Assembly: GCA_944391365.1 (NCBI GenBank)
Contig: CALXTH010000101.1
Location: forward strand, 1 to 7,858
Direction: 5' to 3'
From: an uncultured Alphaproteobacteria bacterium
Lineage (GTDB): Bacteria > Pseudomonadota > Alphaproteobacteria > RF32 > CAG-239
Length of the DNA stretch: 7,858 nt
Part shown: in pieces, positions 1 through 6,089 of the stretch
Layout of the letters: every line of letters begins with the position of its first letter
Numbering within the stretch: position 1 is the first letter of the stretch
Program-made: the position numbers and the translations under genes
The notes under the pieces: model-generated
What the model was told of the DNA's origin: nothing
Database searches by the model: none
The model's input: the letters and a program-made list of their open reading frames with translations, nothing else

Positions 1-521
1 TCATTCACATAGCCCTCAAGCGCACATTGCTTGCCCGGCTCCGGTTCAATCGGCCCCGGCCCGCTGGATGAGGAACTCGGCTCATCAATCCCCGCTCCCC
101 CGCCGGAACAATTCCCCGCGTCGGTAATAAAACACACGCTTGCGACCTGAGGCAGGTCGATCCCATCAGTTTGCTGTTGAGAAATTGGGGCATGAAACGC
201 ACTGCGTGCGCCTTGTGCCGCTGTTGAGATAGTTAAATCAGCAGTATCGTCATTATCCTGGTTAAGATAGAACTTTAGTTTTTCGGTTCCGGTCTTCAAA
301 TTTTGAGGCGGCAGAGCGGAAAAGAGGTGTGCGTGTGGATAAAGACCTGTCCGGCCAAGCGGATATAACAAACCACCGGCCGGAGGCTTCAGGTTCTCCG
401 CCCCGCCATAACGTGAAAAATCAGGATAATTAAAAGGATATGCTGTCGCTGAAGCGTCTTGCATCACACATAAGGATACGCAAGAACAGGATACTAAAAG
501 TATCTTTTTTAAATTCATCAT
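1..521 (-). CDS. Secreted protein of unknown function, N-terminal part (runs off the left edge)
   Basis: The frame is open from an ATG at 521 (or the adjacent in-frame ATG at 518) to the window edge, giving 173 residues with no stop. AGGTG at 526-530 is a ribosome binding site. It lies 4 nt before the first ATG and 7 nt before the second, which favours 518. The N-terminus (NLKK, then a hydrophobic stretch to about residue 20, then QDASATA) looks like a Sec signal peptide with cleavage near residues 25-27. LVSC at 9-12 resembles a lipobox but the hydrophobic core before it is too short. The mature part starts YPFNYPDF and has no domain I recognise. Cysteines occur at 130, 138 and 166. A Ser/Gly/Pro/Glu low-complexity linker spans about 139-163, suggesting a surface or periplasmic protein with a further module beyond the window. 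The linker DNA is notably GC-rich compared with the AT-rich upstream region. Coding status is well supported by the open frame, signal peptide and ribosome binding site; function is unknown. Confidence 0.72.
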   Translation of the reverse strand, partial: MMNLKKILLVSCSCVSLCVMQDASATAYPFNYPDFSRYGGAENLKPPAGGLLYPLGRTGLYPHAHLFSALPPQNLKTGTEKLKFYLNQDNDDTADLTISTAAQGARSAFHAPISQQQTDGIDLPQVASVCFITDAGNCSGGGAGIDEPSSSSSGPGPIEPEPGKQCALEGYVN

Positions 522-559
522 AATACACCTATCTATCTACATTTATCTACACGTTATTA

Positions 560-606
560 TCATAACATAAAATTTATTTCTTTGCAATATAAATTTTATG
601 TTATGA
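560..606. repeat. Perfect 18-bp AT-rich inverted repeat, candidate operator or 5'-UTR hairpin
   Basis: Arms 560-577 and 589-606 are exact reverse complements, separated by an 11-nt loop (578-588). Only two G/C pairs occur per arm. The dyad lies 39 nt upstream of the leftward secreted-protein start and 190 nt upstream of ctrA. Neither side has a T-tract that would make it an intrinsic terminator, and no gene ends here. A GATAAT hexamer on the minus strand (561-556) touches its left edge and could be the -10 of the leftward gene, though I see no good -35. The dyad is then placed like an operator or activator site. A role as an mRNA hairpin or a cruciform cannot be excluded. The repeat is certain; its role is inference. 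Confidence 0.6.
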
Positions 607-682
607 CTAAAATTTTCAAAGAAAGACAAATAAAAAATATTTTATCTCTATCGCCTTGATATTTCTTTATTTTATTCTTTTC

Positions 683-737
683 GTTAAGAATTATTAACAG
701 ATTGAAAAAATTGTTAACAAAAATATTAACAAATTGA
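683..737. promoter_or_regulatory. TTAAC cluster upstream of ctrA, candidate CtrA binding sites
   Basis: TTAA half-sites lie at 684, 694, 714 and 726; three of them continue as TTAAC. GTTAA (683-687) faces TTAAC (694-698) with 6 bp between, in a 16-bp palindrome with one mismatch. GTTAA (713-717) faces TTAAC (726-730) with 8 bp between. TTGTTAACAA (711-720) is itself a perfect palindrome. A 14-nt direct repeat, TATTAACArATTGA, occurs at 692-705 and 724-737 with one mismatch, 32 bp apart, about three helical turns. The CtrA consensus known from Caulobacter is TTAA-N7-TTAA. Here the spacers are 6 and 8, so neither pair is an exact match. Position upstream of ctrA and overlap with the candidate -35 fit autoregulation, but binding is inferred. 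Confidence 0.5.
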
Positions 738-754
738 TAAATAGCGGTTATGAT
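726..754 (+). promoter_or_regulatory. Candidate sigma-70 type promoter of ctrA
   Basis: TTAACA (726-731) matches the -35 consensus at five of six positions. After a 17-bp spacer, TATGAT (749-754) matches the -10 consensus at five of six. Transcription would start near 761, leaving a leader of about 36 nt with AAGGAG at 783-788, 8 nt before the ATG. The -35 coincides with a TTAAC half-site, the arrangement seen at CtrA-activated promoters in Caulobacter. A weaker alternative is TTGATA (734-739) with TGTATT (758-763). No start site can be proven from sequence alone. Confidence 0.5.
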
Positions 755-796
755 GACTGTATTAAAAAGATATTTAATGGTTAAGGAGCTTGAAAC

Positions 797-1489
797 ATGC
801 GGGTTTTACTGGTGGATGACGATTATGCCGTATCGCAGAGCATTGAAACCATGCTCAAAAAAGAAGGCATGATTGTTGATACGACCGATTTGGGCGAAGA
901 TGGGCTGGAAATCGGAAAATTGTATGATTATGATATTATCATTCTGGATTTGATGCTGCCGGACATGAATGGTTATGAGGTTCTGAAAAATCTCCGTGCG
1001 GCCAAAATCAATACGCCGGTGCTTATCCTTTCGGGGTTGAGCGAGCCGGACAAAAAGGTGAAAGGACTTGGTTTCGGGGCTGACGATTATCTGACCAAGC
1101 CATTTGACAAATCTGAGCTTCTGGCGCGGATTCAGGCTGTGGTCAGACGCTCCAAGGGGCATTCAAACTCTATTATCCGAACCGGTGATGTTGAGGTTAA
1201 CCTTGACACGCAGACAGTGACTGTCGGCACAAAGGCTTTACACCTGACCGGCAAAGAATATGGTATTATGGAGCTTTTGTCTTTGCGTAAAGGCTCGACT
1301 CTTAACAAGGACCAGTTTCTCAACCACCTTTACGGCGGTATTGACGAGCCTGAACTCAAGATTATTGATGTCTTTATCTGTAAACTCAGAAAGAAGCTGG
1401 AAAAAGCTTCCGGCGGCAAAAATTATATTGAGACCGTCTGGGGACGCGGTTATGTTTTGCGTGATCCTGATGAAAAGAAAGCTGTTTAA
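797..1489 (+). CDS. ctrA: CtrA, cell-cycle master response regulator
   Basis: This is a 230-residue OmpR-type response regulator. Its N-terminus (MRVLLVDDD), the region around TTDLGEDGLEIGKLYDYD and the stretch from HLTGKEY to WGRGYVLRDP closely follow Caulobacter CtrA as I know it (231 residues). The receiver domain (about 1-120) has the acidic pocket D8/D9, phospho-acceptor D51, S79 and K101. The winged-helix DNA-binding domain covers about 127-225 and contains the conserved recognition region EPELKIIDVFICKLRKK. In the family, CtrA~P is made by the CckA-ChpT relay and activates or represses cell-cycle, division and motility genes through TTAA-type sites. AAGGAG at 783-788 is a good ribosome binding site, and the start agrees with the family. 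The C-terminus is KKAV, without the terminal Ala-Ala that Caulobacter CtrA uses for ClpXP recognition. The gene is monocistronic: a terminator follows directly and the next gene is convergent. Confidence 0.96.
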   Translation: MRVLLVDDDYAVSQSIETMLKKEGMIVDTTDLGEDGLEIGKLYDYDIIILDLMLPDMNGYEVLKNLRAAKINTPVLILSGLSEPDKKVKGLGFGADDYLTKPFDKSELLARIQAVVRRSKGHSNSIIRTGDVEVNLDTQTVTVGTKALHLTGKEYGIMELLSLRKGSTLNKDQFLNHLYGGIDEPELKIIDVFICKLRKKLEKASGGKNYIETVWGRGYVLRDPDEKKAV

Positions 1490-1498
1490 AAAGTTTTG

Positions 1499-1525
1499 GC
1501 GCCGCAGAAATGCGGCGCTTTCTTT
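1499..1525 (+). terminator. Rho-independent terminator of ctrA, possibly bidirectional
   Basis: GCGCCGC (1499-1505) and GCGGCGC (1512-1518) form a perfect 7-bp GC stem with a 6-nt loop, followed by TTTCTTT (1519-1525). It lies 9 nt after the ctrA stop. Read leftward, the stem is followed by CAAAACTTTTT, a displaced T-tract, so it may also end the leftward operon whose last stop is at 1541. No other terminator is visible in this 51-nt convergent gap. Confidence 0.85.
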
Positions 1526-1540
1526 ATCAAAAGCGGGATA

Positions 1541-2017
1541 TTACATTTGTGCCCATCGAGCGGCGATGATTTTCAGAGCTTCTGCCGGAGGTTGTGTCAA
1601 ATCCAGGTGGAATCCGTTCTTGGTGGTGCAGAATTTCTGTCCGGCATCGTAATAGCAATACGGCGTTTGAAAAGCTCTTTCATAGACCCGGCTGTCATCA
1701 ATTTGCAATGAAATGTGATGTTTGCGGCAATACCGGCTTTTAGCCGTATCCCAAAGCCGTTTTTCTATTTTGAAATCACCATCTTCATAAATCTCCGCCA
1801 AACCGCGGCGTTTGTAAAAATCAAAAATAGCAAACAGTTTGGTATAAGAAATTTTCCATTCTTTCAGCATTGCCGCGACTTTTGCTCGGGGACCTCCGGT
1901 GATGATATGGATTTCCCATCCGAGAGTTTGAGCCTGTCGGCAAAATTCTCTGAAATAAACCGGATTGTCGGTAATAACACCATGAAAATCAAGGCCTATT
2001 TTTATATTTTCTTTCAT
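1541..2017 (-). CDS. Small HAD-fold protein, possible phosphatase
   Basis: The protein has 158 residues and HAD-like motifs in order. Motif I is GLDFHGVITDNP with D10 as the candidate nucleophile, motif II is IITGG with T40, a lysine near 84-87 could serve as motif III, and motif IV is DDS at 107-109. There is little room for a cap domain, and no signal peptide or membrane segment, so a cytoplasmic protein is likely. The second aspartate of motif I, normally the general acid/base in HAD phosphatases (DxD), is His12 here. The substrate cannot be inferred and activity may differ from classical phosphatases. The ATG overlaps the stop of the upstream YhdP-like gene (ATGA), and the only ribosome binding site visible is a weak AGAAG, suggesting translational coupling. 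It is the last gene of the leftward unit. Confidence 0.8.
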   Translation of the reverse strand: MKENIKIGLDFHGVITDNPVYFREFCRQAQTLGWEIHIITGGPRAKVAAMLKEWKISYTKLFAIFDFYKRRGLAEIYEDGDFKIEKRLWDTAKSRYCRKHHISLQIDDSRVYERAFQTPYCYYDAGQKFCTTKNGFHLDLTQPPAEALKIIAARWAQM

Positions 2018-5000
2018 TTCTTTTCTTCTCCGAACAGAGATGAAAAAAGATCTTTGATCGAGCCCGGAGTCAATGCCGACAGTGGGTTGATTTTGACTTC
2101 TGGGTCGGAGATGCCGCCTTTGACCGAATAGTTTGCGGCGAAGACTGTTCCGTCTTTGCCGGACAACATTCCCCCGATCACCGGAATTTTACCGATGAAA
2201 TTATTTATACTGTATGCCGGGACGATAACACCTTTACCTTCAAGCTGTTCGGTTTTATGGTCATAGGTTCCGTTTAAGGTAATACCGATGACATTACCGA
2301 AAGCTTTTCCGTCGTTGACGCTCAGGACTTTGTTTTTATATTCAAAGGGCGCGTCGAAATGAGAAAAGGCCAACCCTTCTCCCGACAACATCCCGACAAT
2401 TCCGGTCAGCGAAGCCATGCTCAAGACTTTAGCCAGAACAGGGGTGTTATGAATGTTGAAATCACGGATAGAGGCATGACCTACAAATTCTTTCGCAGCA
2501 TTGCGTTTGCCTTCTATCTTCAATATACCTCCCTGCATGCTGTCATAAATACGGAATACTTTGAGCGTGCTGCCGGCGTTGTTACTGTTAATGGAAAGCA
2601 AAAATTCATTATTCGGGCGGGGATCATAATCCGCTTTCAGGCGAACCTCTCTGCTTTTGCCATAATTGCCGACCAAATGAGCTTCATAGAGCCCTATTCC
2701 GTTGCGCAGCTTTGCCGAACCGGCAAAATTGCTGATTGGCACAAAAGGATTGGTCCAGAGGTTGTTTACGGCAATGTTAATATCCGTATCCGTTACATTT
2801 TCAAGCTCATCATCGACATCTGTTTCCGGAACTGTGGTTGCCTGTATCTGCCGGGCATATTTCCTTTTCCGGTCTGCGTCACGACGGTCAAAGAACTCAG
2901 TCAGGGAATAACTGTTACCGGATACATTGATTTTTATTTTCGGCCGGGAGGTTCCGGTGTTTTGTACCCATTCTATTTTGGCTTTTGCATTTGTTTTCGG
3001 ACCGCGGACTTTGTAAATATCAACGACTTTCAGCTTTCCGTCTTTATCCAGATTGATTTTTCCCTGCAGGTTGAAATCCGCCTTGGATAATGAAAAGAAC
3101 GGGATTTCTTTTATTTTGCTGTCGGAGAACAGAAGTTTGGCCTCGATGTCGCCGGAGGCTCCGTTAAGTTTGCGGAAGCCCAAAAAAGAATAATCTATGG
3201 ACGAATTGCTCAAATCTGCTTTGACATCAATATTCATATCATTATTTCCGGCAATGTTGATTGTTGCTTTGACATCAGCATAACCTTCAATATAGGGGGA
3301 AGACAACAACTCAAAATCAGCTCCGAGTTTCTTTTTAACCTCCTCATCCAGACGGAAAGCGATTTCATAGCGGGTACGTTCAACCTTGTCATGAAAATTC
3401 TCCCGCCAGCCAAGTTTGATGGGGACTCCGTCCATAACCGCGGCACCGGACAATTCCAGATAATCATTATTGACTTTGAGCGCCATTTCCGGAGATGTCA
3501 TATTTTTTCCCTGAATAACATCTTTCATGGTCACATCTGTCAGCCGGACATCGACGTCTGCATGGACATCCTCCGGCCCGAGATCATCTTTCAGCTCAAA
3601 TTTCAGCCCGAGGTCGGTTTCTGCACGACCACTCAGCTGATCTGCAGGGATTTTCATATCCCGCACAAAATGAAGCGGCGGATTGTCGATCAGGCGGAGG
3701 GCATCGGTTACGGATGATTCCATAATCAGCCGGATATCTGCATAACTATGCGCTTTATCCAAATCATACAAATTAACACTGCCGCCGGTCAGAATGACGC
3801 CGTTGGAGACACCTTTATCAAGGTTAACCTTAATACTGTTTTGGGTAAATAAAGCCTGACCGTAAACATTCTCAATATTTGGCATTTCTTTCAGGTAATT
3901 TACCGAGGCATCGGCGACATCAACCTTGCCATCGAGGCTGCTCAGAACAAAATTTTTTCTTTTATTATCGTAGGTAAAATCAAACCGGAAATGAGCATTT
4001 TCGGCCCGGCCGACAAACAGGCTGTCTTCGGTCCAGTTCCATGCGCTTTCTACGATGTATTTCGGCCAGTATTTCGGCAGATCATCCAAGCCAAGCTCTT
4101 TAATATCCGCGGTTATGGAGGCTTTGATGTTCTTGAGGGAATCTTCCAAAATATATTCTTTGAGTCCGGAAACGTTAAACCCCAAGGTTGTTTTCAGTCC
4201 GCCGAGATCAAATTCGGCTCCGTCAATCTGCAGGTTGTTCAGCCCGCCGGTTATTTTTCCGTTCAGCATAAACGATGACAGTTGGTAGCGCATTCTTTCA
4301 TCATCATTGAACATGATGTTGCCAGCGCTACCCTCCATTTGAAAATCGATTTTACGGACGGCGCGGTCAAGGCTGTCTATCAGGTTTTGTGTCTTCTTTT
4401 CCGCCAGAATATCTTTCAAGGCAATGACCGTTTCTACTTTTCCGCTGACGGGAAGGTTTATCCGGTAAAACTCATGAGCCTTATTGTCTTCAACAAAATT
4501 ACTCAGCAAATCAGCCGGAACGATATCGGAAAAATAAGCGCTGACCGCCAAATCATCTTTAAGGCTGCGAAATTCGGCTTCCATTCCGACGGAAGAAACC
4601 CTGTCATTAATTTTCAGCAGGGCTCCGGCTGAGGTCTTGAGGCTGGCAAAATTGCGCTCGAAAGTATAGTTCACATCGGACAATGTCCATTTCCGTCCCA
4701 GCTCGACTTCATGAATTTCAACTTCGGCGTTTTTTATTTCTATATGATTTATATAATTTTCGGGAAAATATTTGTCATCGGAATCGAAACGATCCAAAAA
4801 ATTTTTTACTCCGGCAAAATAATATTCAAGTTTCTTTTTGTTTATTTCATTCTTTTTATTTTGTTCTACCCCGTAGTTCATAAACAGATAAATTCCCGGT
4901 CCTTCGACCTCAACTGAGCTCGGGGCAATGATCCCTCTCAGCAATGCCCGGATACTGAATGAAACAGAAGTTCTGGGCGCATTGATGATAACGCTGTCGT

Positions 5001-5265
5001 CGTTTTTTTTGAGAACAATATTATTGGCGATGATTTTTATCGGCTGGATGGAGCGAACCAGCTCAATATTTACGGAATCAACGCTGATTTGATAATTGGC
5101 CTCATCACTGTTCAGTGCTTTGACGATATAGGGTTTCAGGTACGGCACCTCAATCGGCCCTTTATAGAGCTGCCAAACCAGAAGGAGCAGCAGTCCAAGC
5201 AGAGCTACGCCGAGATAATCCAGTATTTTGCCTATCCGGTATTTCCGTACTTTCTCTTTTGTCAT
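2014..5265 (-). CDS. AsmA/YhdP-like envelope protein (DUF3971 and AsmA-like C-terminal region)
   Basis: This 1083-residue protein has one N-terminal membrane anchor (about residues 15-32, LGVALLGLLLLLVWQLY) after a basic start. A very long periplasmic region of beta-strand-like repeats follows, with few cysteines. The C-terminal part from about 934 to 1075 carries the AsmA-like signature: GEGLAFSHFDAPFEY, then GKGVIVPAYSINNFIGKIPVIGG written as a conserved block near 1011-1033, then DPEVKINPLSALTPG. Such proteins (YhdP, TamB, AsmA in E. coli) are bridge-like inner-membrane-anchored proteins implicated in phospholipid transport to the outer membrane. E. coli YhdP has about 1266 residues, so this one is somewhat shorter. 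The start at 5265 shares one base with the hydrolase stop (TAATG), with GAGG just upstream. Family assignment is confident; transport by this copy is inferred. Confidence 0.88.
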   Translation of the reverse strand: MTKEKVRKYRIGKILDYLGVALLGLLLLLVWQLYKGPIEVPYLKPYIVKALNSDEANYQISVDSVNIELVRSIQPIKIIANNIVLKKNDDSVIINAPRTSVSFSIRALLRGIIAPSSVEVEGPGIYLFMNYGVEQNKKNEINKKKLEYYFAGVKNFLDRFDSDDKYFPENYINHIEIKNAEVEIHEVELGRKWTLSDVNYTFERNFASLKTSAGALLKINDRVSSVGMEAEFRSLKDDLAVSAYFSDIVPADLLSNFVEDNKAHEFYRINLPVSGKVETVIALKDILAEKKTQNLIDSLDRAVRKIDFQMEGSAGNIMFNDDERMRYQLSSFMLNGKITGGLNNLQIDGAEFDLGGLKTTLGFNVSGLKEYILEDSLKNIKASITADIKELGLDDLPKYWPKYIVESAWNWTEDSLFVGRAENAHFRFDFTYDNKRKNFVLSSLDGKVDVADASVNYLKEMPNIENVYGQALFTQNSIKVNLDKGVSNGVILTGGSVNLYDLDKAHSYADIRLIMESSVTDALRLIDNPPLHFVRDMKIPADQLSGRAETDLGLKFELKDDLGPEDVHADVDVRLTDVTMKDVIQGKNMTSPEMALKVNNDYLELSGAAVMDGVPIKLGWRENFHDKVERTRYEIAFRLDEEVKKKLGADFELLSSPYIEGYADVKATINIAGNNDMNIDVKADLSNSSIDYSFLGFRKLNGASGDIEAKLLFSDSKIKEIPFFSLSKADFNLQGKINLDKDGKLKVVDIYKVRGPKTNAKAKIEWVQNTGTSRPKIKINVSGNSYSLTEFFDRRDADRKRKYARQIQATTVPETDVDDELENVTDTDINIAVNNLWTNPFVPISNFAGSAKLRNGIGLYEAHLVGNYGKSREVRLKADYDPRPNNEFLLSINSNNAGSTLKVFRIYDSMQGGILKIEGKRNAAKEFVGHASIRDFNIHNTPVLAKVLSMASLTGIVGMLSGEGLAFSHFDAPFEYKNKVLSVNDGKAFGNVIGITLNGTYDHKTEQLEGKGVIVPAYSINNFIGKIPVIGGMLSGKDGTVFAANYSVKGGISDPEVKINPLSALTPGSIKDLFSSLFGEEKK

Positions 5266-6089
5266 TATTCCTCTGCCAGCCAGTTCAGAATATCGTCATA
5301 ATTGGCAAAATCACCAAGGTTATTGTGCCCGGCGCCATCATAAACAATAATTTCTTTCGGAACGGGTGCCTGTTCATATAAATTCCTGGCCAAAACGACC
5401 GGAACCAGCTTATCATGACTGCCGCCCATAATCAAAACCGGTGCTTTAACCTCTTTAATCATCGCCATGTTATCATATTTTTCCCGGACAATCAGACTGA
5501 ACGGCAGCGGAACGGGAACTATTTCTTTGGTAACATTCAACAGACTGTCAAAGGGGGTTTCAAGCACCAAAGCCGCAAAAGAATTATCTTTCTGGAGGTG
5601 GAAAATGCTGTTGATAGCCATGTGCGAGCCAAGAGATGCGCCGTAAACGATGATATCTCCGTTTTGATATCCGAGACTATGCAAATAGTTGACCGCGGCA
5701 ATGGCATCTTCTTCAAGCCCCTGCTGGGTTATCCGCCCTTTTATCCCGCCGAATCCGCGATATTCGCCCATAAAAGTTCCATATCCGGCTTTTACAAAAG
5801 GAAGCAGTTTCGGATAAAATTTTTCAATATTATAGGAATTTCCGTGCATAAAAACCACTATTTTGTGCTGACCGGCTGCCGGTTTTGTGTACCAGCCATA
5901 GAGTTTTGTTCCGTCTGCGGATGTATAACTTACCTCTTCAGCCGGATAGCCATCCCGGTGGGCTTTTTCCAAATCAGCAGGTGCGTTGGTCGGTCCGTAG
6001 AAAAAGAACTGCGGATAAAAATAGACTGCCGCACAAAAACCGACATAAATCGTTATCAGCACTATCATCAATTTCTTTACCGCTTTCAT
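5265..6089 (-). CDS. Membrane-anchored alpha/beta hydrolase (serine hydrolase)
   Basis: The protein has 274 residues. A hydrophobic segment at about 7-24 (LMIVLITIYVGFCAAVYF) serves as an uncleaved anchor, with the catalytic domain probably on the periplasmic side. The fold is recognisable from HGN at 82-84 (oxyanion region), the nucleophile elbow GASLG with S152, D226 in GGSHDKLVP and H255 in GAGHNNL, so a full Ser-Asp-His triad is present. The short form with N-terminal anchor resembles the ABHD13/BEM46-like group; the substrate (ester, thioester or lipid) is unknown. Its ATG overlaps the prfB stop (ATGA), with GGGGAAGGA directly upstream as ribosome binding site inside prfB. The stop overlaps the next start by one base. 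Position next to a YhdP-like gene hints at a lipid or envelope role, but that is inference. Confidence 0.88.
   Translation of the reverse strand: MKAVKKLMIVLITIYVGFCAAVYFYPQFFFYGPTNAPADLEKAHRDGYPAEEVSYTSADGTKLYGWYTKPAAGQHKIVVFMHGNSYNIEKFYPKLLPFVKAGYGTFMGEYRGFGGIKGRITQQGLEEDAIAAVNYLHSLGYQNGDIIVYGASLGSHMAINSIFHLQKDNSFAALVLETPFDSLLNVTKEIVPVPLPFSLIVREKYDNMAMIKEVKAPVLIMGGSHDKLVPVVLARNLYEQAPVPKEIIVYDGAGHNNLGDFANYDDILNWLAEE

Noticed and set aside
5..202. Leftward 65-codon open frame near the left edge
   Set aside because: It lies in another frame of the secreted-protein gene, which has a signal peptide, a ribosome binding site and an uninterrupted frame from 521.
1..521. Lipoprotein call for the secreted protein (LVSC near residue 12)
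   Set aside because: The hydrophobic core before this Cys is only about four residues. The longer core to residue 20 with ASATA after it fits signal peptidase I better.
560..606. The large dyad as an intrinsic terminator
   Set aside because: The stem is almost all A/T, no T-tract follows on either strand, and both neighbouring genes start rather than end here.
540..760. Replication origin in the AT-rich intergenic region
   Set aside because: CtrA-like sites and AT richness recall the Caulobacter origin, but I see no good DnaA box cluster (the best is TTATTAACA at 691-699, two mismatches) and no origin-linked gene nearby.
1260..1711. Rightward open frames overlapping the ctrA end and the HAD gene
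   Set aside because: They run through the ctrA terminator and are out of frame with ctrA or antisense to the HAD gene; their protein sequences look random.
2359..3090. Rightward open frame of 243 codons inside the YhdP-like gene
   Set aside because: It is antisense to a well-supported 1083-codon gene, has no family features and no clear ribosome binding site.
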